Positions 46,512-55,088 of a DNA stretch of 64,000 nt are shown in pieces. The notes under the pieces were generated by a model. That model had not been told where the DNA came from. It did no database searches and saw only the letters and a list, made by a program, of their open reading frames with translations. The position numbers and the translations under genes are program-made. This stretch comes from Actinopolymorpha pittospori (GTDB taxonomy: Bacteria > Actinomycetota > Actinomycetes > Propionibacteriales > Actinopolymorphaceae). The stretch covers positions 6,634,001-6,698,000 of the forward strand of contig NZ_JADBEM010000001.1 in the NCBI RefSeq assembly GCF_014873875.1, read 5' to 3'. The number at the start of each line of letters is the position of its first letter. Position 1 is the first letter of the stretch.

Positions 46512-47190
46512 TCAGCCGCTGGGTGTCACGGCGGCAGCGTCGCCAGTCCACTGTCGGGGTCGGCCAAATGGAGTCGGTCTTCGATCTGACGGCGGTGTTG
46601 GTGCGGCGAGTAGCCCCAGGTAGTCGAAGCCAGTAGAGCCGGGGCGAGCGGGCCGCACCGGCGGAGGCTGGTCAGTGTCGCCGCTGAAGGACCGGGCGGC
46701 GTCGGCGAGGGCGTCGAGGGCCTCAGCCAGCTCGGTGCCGTGCCAGCTGGCCGGAGAACAGCGTCGAAAAGGCCGGCTCCCGCGCTGGCGGCGACCGTGG
46801 CTGCGTGCGAGATCAACGCTCGTGCACCCCGCCGTAGGCCGGCAGCCATCCCCGCACAGTCGCCGCTGGCACACCCAGCCCGGCAGCGATCTGCCTGTAC
46901 CCGTGGCCGTCGACGTTCCCGACCAGTTCTGCGCCGATCACCTCGGCGCTGTAGGCCCGCCGCGGCACGTAGAACGCCGGCAACAGGACGTGGGTGCCAC
47001 GACACGTGCCGCACCGCACCCGGTCCGGGGTCACCCCGACCTCGCACCCGCCCGGCAACCTGAGCGAGCGGGTCCGGGCACTGGCCCAGCTGCGCAGGAC
47101 ACCGGCGCAGTCGGGCTGAGGACAGCGCAGACGCCCACGCAGCAGCGGGCGCCGAGCTGCATCGACGTCCACGACCCAGATCACGATCAC
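46512..47190 (-). pseudogene. DUF6431-type HTH protein, broken by two frameshifts
   Basis: Three reading frames combine into one protein. The first (ATG 47190) has VWVVDVDAARR-like start, CPQPDCAGVLRSW, a Cys pair VRCGTC and an HTH-like region HGYRQIAAGLGVPAATVRGWL. The second frame continues with RRGARALISHAATVAASAGAGLF; the third with GTELAEALDALADAARSFSG. Breaks fall near 46840 and 46750. The Cys pairs suggest a zinc ribbon. The family is common next to transposases, so it was probably part of a mobile element; this identification is from memory of the family. Confidence 0.65.
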
Positions 47191-47474
47191 TCACTCCAGC
47201 CATCCGGCCAGCCTGGCCACGCCACGGTCGGGCTGGGAAGGGGCAACTGGTATTGCAGCCTGCCCGACGATCAACATCCCGACAAAGCGTTCGTACGACA
47301 ACGGGTGTCAGGGCCTCGATCCTCATCGCGAACACGATCCAGACCTGCCGAGACATCCTGACGAGTCACGCCGCCTTCATGCTCACGATGTCGTCGCACA
47401 TGGTGCGCGAACCGACAAGAGCTGGACGAACTATTACTCCTCAAGTCCTGCTCAAGCCGAGTGACGGAGCATGC

Positions 47475-48722
47475 TCATGCTGTGCGACGGTCAACAGGCA
47501 AGCGCATGTGTCTGATGGCAGGACTGATGAGAACTAGCGCGGTGATGGCCGCGGATATGCAGGTGAGCACGACGAATGTCGCGCGCGCACCGAAATCCTG
47601 GAGCAGCCATCCGCCGGCGAGGGGACCCAACGGCGCGGCGAGGCTGGCCACGAGCATGACCGCGCTCAGCACCCGCCCTTGCATCTCTGGTGGAGTAATG
47701 CTGATCTGGACTGCGGCGAGCATCCCGTTGGCCGGGGCAGAGGTGAAGTACGTCAGTGCCAGAAGGGCGCCAATAACGAACGGGTTGTATGCAAACATCA
47801 GAGCGCCCAGAGCGAAAGTGGCGGTCGCGCCGAAGAGACACACCAGCACAGGCGGTGGGAGCCGTCGCTGGATCTGCGGGGAGAGCCACGCCCCCAGTAT
47901 CCCGCCGATGCCGGCCAGGGAGAAAGCCGCGCCGATCTCGACGGCTGGCGCCCCCCGTGCACTGGTCGACGCGATCACCACAAGGATGACAGCGGGGAAG
48001 ATGAACTGATATCCCGCCGCGCACAGCAGCGTGACTCGCAGAAACGCACTGCCCCACACCAGCTGGATGCCAGTGAGGAGGTCCTTGCGCAGCGGCCGGG
48101 GGTTCGCCTGTCGCCCTTCCTCGCCGTACAGTCTCCGCTTGATCGAGCCGATGAGGAGACCGCTGGTCAGGAAGCTCGCGGCTTGCACCGCGATCGGCAA
48201 GGCGGCCGCGACACCGAAGAGGAGGCCGCCCAGAGGCGGGCCCCCGAGAGTGGCCAGGTGACCGCGCGCCTCGTTCTGGGCCATGGCGTTCGGTAGCTGT
48301 GTCGTGGGCACGACCTGCCGGACAGCAACCATCTGAGCAGGGCCGAAGAACGCGTCGCACGCGGCGTTTATGACGGCCGCGACGACGAGGTGCGCCATGC
48401 TAAGACGGTCGGCCACGACAGCCAGGGCAACTGATGCTGTGGCCACCGCTCTGATCGCGTCGCACGTGACCAGCAGCGCCCTGCGTGGGAGCCGGTCCAC
48501 GAACACTCCGGCAGGCAGCTGCAGGACCGCTCCAGCCGCCATTCCCACGAAGGCGATGATGCCGGCCGTGCGTGCTGAACCGGTCGCCAGCAGCGCCAGC
48601 AGGGGGTAGGCGATCATGGCGATGCTGGTTCCCAAGGCTGAGATCGCGTGTCCGGCCCACAACACCATGAAGTCGCGGTTCTTGCGCAGGGGAGTCGGGG
48701 CGGGTACAGGAGTGCTCGTCAA
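47475..48722 (-). CDS. MFS transporter (EntS-like drug/siderophore exporter)
   Basis: The 415-aa protein has about 12 transmembrane segments, a short N-terminal cytoplasmic part (RKNRDFMVLWAGHAISALGTS) and the conserved loop 2-3 GVFVDRLPRRALLVTCD. It groups by appearance with the MFS_3/EntS family, which exports enterobactin or macrolides. The TTG start at 48722 is preceded by GGAAGGG. It is the only intact gene of the island, so it may be the cargo. Confidence 0.82.
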   Translation of the reverse strand: MTSTPVPAPTPLRKNRDFMVLWAGHAISALGTSIAMIAYPLLALLATGSARTAGIIAFVGMAAGAVLQLPAGVFVDRLPRRALLVTCDAIRAVATASVALAVVADRLSMAHLVVAAVINAACDAFFGPAQMVAVRQVVPTTQLPNAMAQNEARGHLATLGGPPLGGLLFGVAAALPIAVQAASFLTSGLLIGSIKRRLYGEEGRQANPRPLRKDLLTGIQLVWGSAFLRVTLLCAAGYQFIFPAVILVVIASTSARGAPAVEIGAAFSLAGIGGILGAWLSPQIQRRLPPPVLVCLFGATATFALGALMFAYNPFVIGALLALTYFTSAPANGMLAAVQISITPPEMQGRVLSAVMLVASLAAPLGPLAGGWLLQDFGARATFVVLTCISAAITALVLISPAIRHMRLPVDRRTA

Positions 48723-49198
48723 CGACTTCGCCCTTCCGTGTGGCGAGAGAGCCTGAACAAGGCGACGGACACATTCAGATGTCGGTGGGACCTGGACCTG
48801 GACCTATGCGTGCGCTCCTCGGGTATCCACACATCTGCTCCGGTGGTTGCCGCTCCGGTTCGGATCTTTGATGCGGGTCAGCGCGCTGCAAGTCTCGGAG
48901 TCGGCACCGGCGATGTCCATCACATCCGCTGACAGCGGAATGCCGCCACCGGTCACGCTAGGTTTTCAACGTCGAGCGCAAAGCGTCCGACGGGATCAAG
49001 GCGTACTCCTGACCCAGCGTGACCCAACGTCGTAGCCCAACGGGGGCCTGACTTCCAAGCTGTCCATGAGCGGGGGGAGTGGCAAGGGGAGGAGTACGGA
49101 CTAACGCTCTCGCCGGGCATGCGTTCGGAGCGTGGCTCTGCACGCAATGTTTACCGATGCACGCCATCTGACCAGGGTCTTCGTTTCCCCCGTGCAAT
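48723..49198. other. Island right end without a recognisable gene
   Basis: This 476-bp stretch lies between the MFS start and the right att copy. Short open frames on both strands match nothing I recognise. It would be expected to hold the MFS promoter. A decayed integrase cannot be excluded. Confidence 0.5.
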
Positions 49199-49244
49199 CT
49201 GGGGGTCAAGGGGTCGTGGGTTCAAATCCCGCCAGCCCGACAGA
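49199..49244 (+). repeat. 46-bp att-like direct repeat, right copy
   Basis: Exact copy of 45939-45984, here without the 5' half of the tRNA gene. The preceding bases (GTGCAAT) do not match a tRNA 5' half, so this is not a second complete tRNA. Confidence 0.88.
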
Positions 49245-49274
49245 TGACGAAAGTGCCCCGGACGCTGATGCGTG

Positions 49275-49292
49275 GGTGACTAAGTGAGTGAC
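49275..49292 (+). repeat. Repeat GGTGACTAAGTGAGTGAC near the right att copy
   Basis: 17 of 18 bases match 46041-46058. The region from here to 49589 contains no gene I recognise. Confidence 0.6.
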
Positions 49293-49589
49293 AATGCCGT
49301 TCACTTTCGGCTTGGTGGCTCTCGTCTAGTCCAGGCGCTCACTTACCCTTCTGCTGACCGGACCTGTCGATGAGGCCCAAGAGCGCCGCCGACGCGGCCC
49401 AGCCGCTCGGCCGTCGTGCGGGCGGCGCTCGTTGGTGGACTCTGTGGAGGGCAGGCCGACGGCCTGTGCCTTCCGGTTCCGGCGTGGTCGGCCCGTGGCG
49501 CGTGCCAGCCGGGACCCACGCAGCCGTCGCCAGGGGGTCCAGATTCACCCGCCGTTGACACGGGCAGCGGCCGTGCAACTAGCGCGCGA

Positions 49590-49712
49590 TTACTGCCGGG
49601 AGATCGCCGACTGGGTGTACCCGAGCGGCGCGGCGGCCGTGGTGAAGGTTCCTTGTTCGGCCACGGCGCGCAACACGTGCAGCGCGGTCAGCGACACATC
49701 AGTGAAGTCCAT
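49590..49712 (-). pseudogene. LysR-family regulator, N-terminal HTH fragment
   Basis: Forty codons encode a typical LysR start: ALHVLRAVAEQGTFTTAAAPLGYTQSAISRQ, where the recognition helix is complete, then a TAA at 49590-49592. No effector domain can be traced confidently downstream. It points away from the SDR gene at 49783, so it was probably its divergent regulator. The fragment is too short to bind DNA as a normal LysR tetramer. Confidence 0.7.
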
Positions 49713-49782
49713 GACGTTTACGCATAGTACGAGTGCTGAACTTTCGTTGGACTCATGGCTGCGGCGTTCTTAGCGTGGAGAC

Positions 49783-50670
49783 GTGAACGCATCCCGCATC
49801 GCCCTTGTCACGGGCGCCAACCAAGGACTCGGCCGCGCCCTCGTCGAAGGGCTCGCCGCCCGCATGAACCGGGACGACCTGGTTCTGCTCACCGGGCGCG
49901 ACCAGCAGCGGGTGATGGACGCGGCACATCAGGTCGCACAGGCGCCGCCCTCAACCCGAGCCCGCGTCGAGGGCGAGGTCCTGGACGTCACGGACACCGG
50001 CGCCGTCTCCCGCCTCGCCGAGGACCTGCGGGCCCGCCACGGCGGGGTCGACATCGTGGTGTCCAACGCGGTCGCCCGCCTGCTGCCCGGTGAGTCGCAG
50101 GCGGAGCGGGCCGACGAGTTCATCGACGTCTCCAACACCGCCACCCACGCGGTCCTGCGCTCCTTCGGCCCCGTCCTGCGCCCTGGCGGCAGGCTCCTCG
50201 TCGTGGCCAGCAGCCTGGGCACCCTCGGCCACCTCACCCCGCGGCTACACCACCTCTTCGACGGCGCGAGCCTCGATCAGGTCGAGTACGCCGTCGAGTC
50301 ATGGCGCAGCGCCATCCACCACAAGACGGCCGCGGAAGAAGGCTGGCCGCTGTGGCTGAACGTGCCCTCAAAGGTTGCCCAGGTAGCCGCCGTCCGCGCG
50401 GTCGCCGCCGACCGCCGCGAACGCGACCTGGCCACCGGCACCTTGGTCGCCGCCGTATGCCCCGGCATGGTCGACACCCCCACCTCACGCCCATGGTTCG
50501 ACGACTACAGCCAGGCCCAGTCACCCGCCCAGGCCGCCGAAGCCATCCTCGACCTGATCCTCGCCGAGCACGTCGCCCCCGCCCTCTACGGCGAACTGGT
50601 CCGCTTCGGCCAGGCACTGGACTGGCACTCCGGCACACCGCCGACGGAACAGGACCGCCTGCTCCAGTGA
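49783..50670 (+). CDS. SDR family oxidoreductase lacking the catalytic Tyr
   Basis: The 295-aa protein has the cofactor loop TGANQGLGRA, the NNAG position as SNAV, a Ser in VVASSLGTLG and a C-terminal CPGMVDT motif. At the YxxxK position the sequence reads NVPSK: the Lys remains but the Tyr is Asn. A carbonyl reductase-like branch is suggested by the long insert before this site. Activity may be altered or lost. ATG or GTG start at 49783. The divergent LysR fragment suggests former LysR control. Confidence 0.78.
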   Translation: MNASRIALVTGANQGLGRALVEGLAARMNRDDLVLLTGRDQQRVMDAAHQVAQAPPSTRARVEGEVLDVTDTGAVSRLAEDLRARHGGVDIVVSNAVARLLPGESQAERADEFIDVSNTATHAVLRSFGPVLRPGGRLLVVASSLGTLGHLTPRLHHLFDGASLDQVEYAVESWRSAIHHKTAAEEGWPLWLNVPSKVAQVAAVRAVAADRRERDLATGTLVAAVCPGMVDTPTSRPWFDDYSQAQSPAQAAEAILDLILAEHVAPALYGELVRFGQALDWHSGTPPTEQDRLLQ

Positions 50671-50693
50671 TCATTCACTCCGATCGCGGCTGG
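50667..50693 (+). mobile_element. Possible IS3-family transposase relic
   Basis: Codons starting within the SDR stop read VIIHSDRGW, matching the second-Asp motif of IS3 transposases. No further similarity extends either way; coincidence is possible. The rest of 50694-50860 shows no gene. Confidence 0.3.
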
Positions 50694-50860
50694 TCCACAG
50701 GGCGAAGCAGACCAGGTGATCGGACATCACCGTCCGGGAGGTACGCGTAATGCGGAACGTTGGTGTTCCCAAGTGAGCTGGGGCAACTTGTGCACGAATC
50801 GTCGGGTGCGTAGAAAGCCCACTACCGGAAATCGGCGACTGACAACCTTCTTCGCGGCGT

Positions 50861-51706
50861 TCATCTTGTCATGCCGGCGAATGAGTCGTGGGCGAGGGCG
50901 AGCAGCGTGAGCCGCGCAGTTGTCGGAGTTCCCGGCAGCGGTGAGAAGAGGGCAAGGATGTGCGAACGGTCCTCGTCAACGAGGAACTCACAGTCGAACT
51001 CGAGCAGCCCGACCTGGGGATGCCGTATCCGTTTGTGGCGACGGCGCAGTACGGCAACATCATGGAGGTTCCAGAGCGCGGTGAACTCTGGGCTGTCGGC
51101 CAGTAGGTGCGAGACCAGCGACCGGGCCCGAGCATCGTCGCGGCGCGTAACCGCGGCACGCAGATCGGCAACCAGCGCGCGGGATTCCGCGCCATGGTCC
51201 TCGACCGGGTAGCCGTTCCGTGCGTCGGGTTCGCAGAACCAGCGGTAGATGACGCTCGCCTTCAAGTTATTGCTACCGGATGGGCGGCCAAAGACGGCGC
51301 GCGCCAAGCTGTTCTGCACGAGAGTCTCGCCGAGATCGGTCATTACCTGGGCTGGAATGTCGGTCAGCGCGTCGAGGACACTGAGCAATGCCGCAGCGAC
51401 ATGCCGATCGTCTTTGTGGCGTCCAGGAACGGGGTGACCGGTGAGCCGGTAGAGGTGGTCCCGCTCGTCTTGACTCAGCCGTAGCGCCCGGGTCAGTGAA
51501 CGCACAACGAGTTCGGAGGGCACCGCGGTGGCTCGTTGCTGCTCGAGCCGGGTGTAGTAGTCGGTCGAAACGCCGGCCAGGGCAGCGACTTCCTCTCGAC
51601 GTAGTCCAGGGGTCCGCCGCCGGCCAGCCGAAGGTAAGCCGACCTCGCCGGGGCTCAGCGCGGCCCGGCGATTCCTCAGGAACTCTGCCAGCAGTTGAGC
51701 ATCCAC
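50861..51706 (-). CDS. XRE-family regulator with MmyB-like ligand domain
   Basis: The 281-aa protein has an N-terminal HTH (LAEFLRNRRAALSPGEVGLP..RRTPGLRREEVAALAGVSTDYYTRLEQ) and a C-terminal MmyB-type PAS-like domain (VIYRWFCEPDARN.., HDVAVLRRRHKRIRHPQVGLLEF). Streptomyces members bind fatty acids and control neighbouring dehydrogenases. GTG 51706 starts it. It is divergent from the SDR gene at 51854, with a perfect palindrome between, so it likely regulates that gene and itself. Confidence 0.88.
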   Translation of the reverse strand: MDAQLLAEFLRNRRAALSPGEVGLPSAGRRRTPGLRREEVAALAGVSTDYYTRLEQQRATAVPSELVVRSLTRALRLSQDERDHLYRLTGHPVPGRHKDDRHVAAALLSVLDALTDIPAQVMTDLGETLVQNSLARAVFGRPSGSNNLKASVIYRWFCEPDARNGYPVEDHGAESRALVADLRAAVTRRDDARARSLVSHLLADSPEFTALWNLHDVAVLRRRHKRIRHPQVGLLEFDCEFLVDEDRSHILALFSPLPGTPTTARLTLLALAHDSFAGMTR

Positions 51707-51738
51707 GCTCTCAGTGTGCGCGCCCACATACTCGCTCG

Positions 51739-51757
51739 ACAGAGTGAGGTTCACTCT
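51739..51757. promoter_or_regulatory. Perfect palindrome between XRE regulator and SDR
   Basis: CAGAGTGA-GGT-TCACTCTG has perfect 8-bp arms. It lies 33 bp from the regulator start in the 147-bp divergent gap, a good candidate for the regulator's operator. Imperfect repeats around CGA(C/T)CTAGG follow at 51777-51820. Confidence 0.7.
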
Positions 51758-51853
51758 GCCAAGGCCGCGCCGGGCCGACCTAGGTTGAATCACGACCGAT
51801 CCGGCCGATCTAGGCCGGACCACGACGATCCGACCGAGCTTGGGAGAATCACC

Positions 51854-52678
51854 ATGAACACCTGGTTCCTCACCGGCGCGTCCCGCGGGCTTGGCGCCCA
51901 CTGGGCCGAAGCCATCCTGGACCGCGGCGACAACCTCGCCGCCACGGCGCGCGACGCCGCGACACTGAAACCGCTGACCGACCGCTACGGCGACCGGGTG
52001 CTCGCGCTCAAGCTGGACGTCACCGACCGCGCTGCCGTCGACGCCGCAGTCGATGAGGTCGAGCAGTGCTTCGGCGGTATCGACCTGCTGGTCAACAACG
52101 CCGGGCACATGCTGCACGGGGCGGTCGAGGAAGTCAGCGCCGATCAGGCCCGCGCGCAGATGGACGTCAACTACTTCGGCGCGCTGTGGACCACCAGGGC
52201 GGTGCTGCCCGGCATGCGTCGGCGTCGCCATGGCCGGATCATGCAGGTTTCCTCCATTGGGGGCCTGGTTGCCTATCCGACGTTGGGCATCTACCAGGCG
52301 TCGAAATGGGCACTCGAAGCGATGAGCCAGTCGCTGGCCGCTGAGGTCGCCGCCTATGGCATCCACGTCACCTTGATCGAACCGATCATGTTCCCCACCG
52401 GCCTGGCCGCCGCCTCACCACAGTCCACGCCAGACCCCGCATACGCAGATGCCCGCGAAGCCCTCTACGCGGGGGCGGCCGGGTTCCTCCCCGGAGACCC
52501 CGCCGCCACTGCCCAAGCGATCCTCGCACTCGCCGACACACCCAATCCACCCCTGCGAGTGCTCTTCGGCACCAACGGACTCGACGCGCTACGAACCGAG
52601 TACGCCGGCCGTCTCGCTGGGCTCGAAGAATGGGACTACATCTCACGCCTCGCCCAAGGCAACCCCGTCCGTCAGTGA
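51854..52678 (+). CDS. SDR family oxidoreductase
   Basis: The 274-aa protein is a complete classical SDR: TGASRGLGAHWA loop, ATARDAATL acceptor (NADP type by the Arg), NNAG, Ser in VSSIGGLVAYP, and YQASK. The C-terminal ending NGLDALRTEYAGRL is typical of this oxidoreductase group in actinobacteria. ATG 51854 is preceded by GGGAGAATC. It is divergently paired with the XRE/MmyB regulator, as is usual in this genus group. Confidence 0.87.
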   Translation: MNTWFLTGASRGLGAHWAEAILDRGDNLAATARDAATLKPLTDRYGDRVLALKLDVTDRAAVDAAVDEVEQCFGGIDLLVNNAGHMLHGAVEEVSADQARAQMDVNYFGALWTTRAVLPGMRRRRHGRIMQVSSIGGLVAYPTLGIYQASKWALEAMSQSLAAEVAAYGIHVTLIEPIMFPTGLAAASPQSTPDPAYADAREALYAGAAGFLPGDPAATAQAILALADTPNPPLRVLFGTNGLDALRTEYAGRLAGLEEWDYISRLAQGNPVRQ

Positions 52679-52748
52679 CACGAGTGCCGGACGCCACCGC
52701 TCAGCCCTCCGCCAACGTGGCGCATCACTGAGCCTCTTCAACAGGTCA

Positions 52749-53702
52749 TTAGCGCCTATCGGCTGGTGAGTTCAGCCAGAAGCATGTCGCGACAGGTGCA
52801 AAGACCGTCAGTGCGTCGGGGGCGGGCGAATTCCTTCGGTGCGACCTCGGAGCGAGGTCGTTGATCGTATAGCCGTAGGCCACGTCGTAGACCGCGCACG
52901 CCTGGTTCCAGCGCATTACCCGTTCACGGTCCATTTCCGCCGCCTCGGACCAGGCGGTGAGCTGGCGGACCAGGGAGCCTTTCAGGTCCCCTTCCGCCAC
53001 CATCTGAGGCCACCGGTCGCGCAGGAGTCTTACCGAGTCGTACGCGGGATCGCCGGAGTGTCCCTTCGGATCGATCGCAAGCCAGGGCTCACGGCTACTC
53101 CGCAGCACGTTGCCAAAGTTCATGTCGCCATGGACGAGAAGGTTCGGCTGAACGGTGGCGAGGTTCCGAGCGGTCTCCAGCGCCAGGTCCACCACCGGGC
53201 GCGGGAGGAGTTGACGCACGAACTCAGACCTGCCGATCACCTCGACCCACTCCTCGGCCAACATCGTCAGCGGCAGCGCGGTGTCCGGGGCCTCCACCGC
53301 CAGCCGTCGGGTGAGGCTTCCAGCGATGGTGACGGCCTCGATCGAATCGGACAGGGTGTGGAGCGACTGGGGCTCAGCCCACTCCAGGAGCATGGCGAAG
53401 CTGGCGTCGTCGCGCTCCAGGAGATGGACCGCACCGTGTCCACCCCAAGCGGCCAATGCCACCGGTTCGGGCCTGTTTCCGGGATGGGGGTAGGAGATCT
53501 TCAACGCGGCGGGCGTGCCGTCGAGTCGACGAACCGGAACGACAATCCCCACATGTCCGTGGGTGACCGGCCCGGCCGGGCGGCATTTCCAGCGCTCCAG
53601 GAACTCATCCACCAAGGCAGGTAGCGAGTCGATCCAGGCCCGGCCCTCTTTCTCAGCCCGCCCGAGAGTGATCTCTGTCAGCCTCGCCGGAACCTCGACC
53701 AC
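52749..53702 (-). CDS. APH(6)-like aminoglycoside/hydroxyurea phosphotransferase, second copy
   Basis: The 317-aa protein shares its architecture with the product at 40093-40989: AWIDSLPALVDEFLERW.., VHGDMNFGNVLRSSREPWLAIDPKGHSGDPAYD. The catalytic HxDxxxxN and IDPK.. Asp are intact. It is likely a kinase of an aminoglycoside, hydroxyurea or a metabolite. GTG 53702 begins it. Confidence 0.82.
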   Translation of the reverse strand: MVEVPARLTEITLGRAEKEGRAWIDSLPALVDEFLERWKCRPAGPVTHGHVGIVVPVRRLDGTPAALKISYPHPGNRPEPVALAAWGGHGAVHLLERDDASFAMLLEWAEPQSLHTLSDSIEAVTIAGSLTRRLAVEAPDTALPLTMLAEEWVEVIGRSEFVRQLLPRPVVDLALETARNLATVQPNLLVHGDMNFGNVLRSSREPWLAIDPKGHSGDPAYDSVRLLRDRWPQMVAEGDLKGSLVRQLTAWSEAAEMDRERVMRWNQACAVYDVAYGYTINDLAPRSHRRNSPAPDALTVFAPVATCFWLNSPADRR

Positions 53703-53850
53703 GCCAGCCTCCAGTCCGAGCCGCAGAGACGGCCTCGCGATCCGTCAGGGCATCCGAAGGTACTAGCTCCGGCACGCATGGAACAGGGATGGACTGGCGA
53801 GCATGGGTCGCAGGCGCGCGACCTGGCCCCTGCCTACATGGAAACGCACC

Positions 53851-54438
53851 CTAGCGGACCACGCGGTAGTCGACGAGAAGGTGGCCACTGGGTGAGGCGG
53901 TGCTGCGGATCGTCTCGAGCCGTATGGGCGGCAACCCGTCGAACAGTCCCTGCCCGCTCCCGACGATCGTCGGCGCGATGACAAGCCTGAGCTCGTCGAC
54001 GACGTCGGCGGCAAGCAGCGTCCGGGCGACCGAGATGCTGCCGTGGAGGCCGATATCGCCGCCCGGCCGACCCTTCAGGTGCCGCACGAAATCGACCAGC
54101 CCGCCGTCGATCACACGCGAGTTGGTCCACTCACGTTCGAGCGGCGTCGACGTTGCGACGTACTTGGGAACGGCGTTGATGAAGGAGGCGAAAGGCTCGA
54201 TCTCGCTGCCCGGCCAGAACTGTGCCCATGCGTCGTAACTGCGGCGGCCGAGAATGACCGCGTCCTGGGTCTTGATGAGGTCGGCGCCGCTGGCATCCGT
54301 TTCGTCGTCCCAAGCGGTGATGAACCGGTCGGGAGCCTCAGCCACTCCATCAAGAGACAGGAAGTAACCGCCAACAACCTTGCGCGGGGACTGGCCGGCC
54401 TTCGTCTCGTTCGTGTCGGGGTGGGCCTGGAACGACAT
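53851..54438 (-). CDS. Dihydrofolate reductase family protein (RibD C-terminal type)
   Basis: The 195-aa product has the RibD_C/DHFR-like fold used by YwjB/YyaP-type proteins: VVGGYFLSLDGVAEAPD, AVILGRRSYDAWAQFWPG, IGLHGSISVARTLL and VDELRLVIAPTIVGSGQGLFDG. It is NADPH-binding by family; the substrate is unknown. ATG 54438 is preceded by AGGAGG. It faces away from the HxlR/ADH relics. Confidence 0.85.
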   Translation of the reverse strand: MSFQAHPDTNETKAGQSPRKVVGGYFLSLDGVAEAPDRFITAWDDETDASGADLIKTQDAVILGRRSYDAWAQFWPGSEIEPFASFINAVPKYVATSTPLEREWTNSRVIDGGLVDFVRHLKGRPGGDIGLHGSISVARTLLAADVVDELRLVIAPTIVGSGQGLFDGLPPIRLETIRSTASPSGHLLVDYRVVR

Positions 54439-54556
54439 GGTGGCTCCTCCTGAGGATGTCCGGAGTGGCGTTCAGGTCGGCATGGTGGCACATCGCAGCA
54501 TCTGACGACTGGGACATGCCCTGGAGAGTGTGCGCTTTTCCGTCTGCCGCTAGTCC

Positions 54557-54677
54557 TGACTGGGTGCGTGGATCGGTACGTCAGGGCGTCACGCAGGCCG
54601 ATCATCGCGTCGCCGGGTTGGAACCGGACGATGCCCGAGCCGATGGCGTCGACGTACCCGGCAACGTCCCAGCCAAG
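54557..54677 (-). pseudogene. Zinc-type alcohol dehydrogenase/quinone oxidoreductase fragment
   Basis: About 40 codons on the minus strand read LGWDVAGYVDAIGSGIVRFQPGDAMIGL, a segment found near residue 60 of MDR-type oxidoreductases (LGxDVAG.V..VG..V..F..GD.V.G). Neither the start nor the cofactor domain is present. It abuts the HxlR remnant on the other strand. Confidence 0.6.
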
Positions 54678-54704
54678 TCCAGCGAGGTCGCGTCCATCGT
54701 CGCC

Positions 54705-54923
54705 GGCGCGAGCCAGAAGATGCTTACCCAGACCCTCCGCAAGCTGGAACGTGACGGCCTGGTCGAGCGCAGCGGCACCGCCTCGGTCCCGCCGCGGGTC
54801 GACTACGAGCTCACGCGTCTTGGTCACGACCTGCTTCCACTCCAGCGGGCCATCAAGTCCTGGGCGGAGAGCCACATCGAGGCCGTCCACGCTGCTCGGG
54901 CACGCTACGACGCCACCGAGTAG
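54705..54923 (+). pseudogene. HxlR-family regulator, C-terminal fragment
   Basis: The frame reads GASQKMLTQTLRKLERDGLVERSGTASVPPRVDYELTRLG..LLPLQRAIKSWAE, which is the second half of the HxlR winged helix. The N-terminal helices are missing; upstream codons come from the oxidoreductase fragment read antisense. It ends in TAG at 54921-54923. Confidence 0.68.
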
Positions 54924-54961
54924 CTCGGCGCTCATGCGGACGCACAAGGACCCTGCAGGCG

Positions 54962-54983
54962 CCTTGCGCCGCCGGCCGCAAGG
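54962..54983. terminator. Inverted repeat CCTTGCG-N8-CGCAAGG
   Basis: Perfect 7-bp arms lie between the HxlR fragment and the dienelactone hydrolase gene. It could end transcription from the relic or act as an operator for the hydrolase 106 bp downstream. Confidence 0.4.
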
Positions 54984-55088
54984 ATCAACAGAGTCCGTAG
55001 GATGCCTGGGGGCCAAGGGGGGCGTGGGACCAGTGAGTCGCCTCGGGACCCGGGCCGTTGCATGACGTCAGTCCAAGGAAGGAACACC

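Larger units (their letters stand above)
45985..49244. mobile_element. Remnant genomic island integrated at tRNA-Pro(GGG)
   Basis: About 3.26 kb is enclosed by exact 46-bp copies of the tRNA 3' half. It contains a decayed DUF6431 gene and an MFS exporter gene, and its base composition is somewhat lower in GC than the housekeeping block. No integrase, excisionase or replication gene is recognisable, so it is a truncated or passenger-only island. 45985-46511 has no convincing gene; it holds GC-rich palindromes such as GGGGCTCCGCCCC near 46248. Confidence 0.72.

Noticed and set aside
49199..49244. A second tRNA-Pro gene
   Set aside because: Only the 3' half is present; the upstream bases cannot form the acceptor or D stems.
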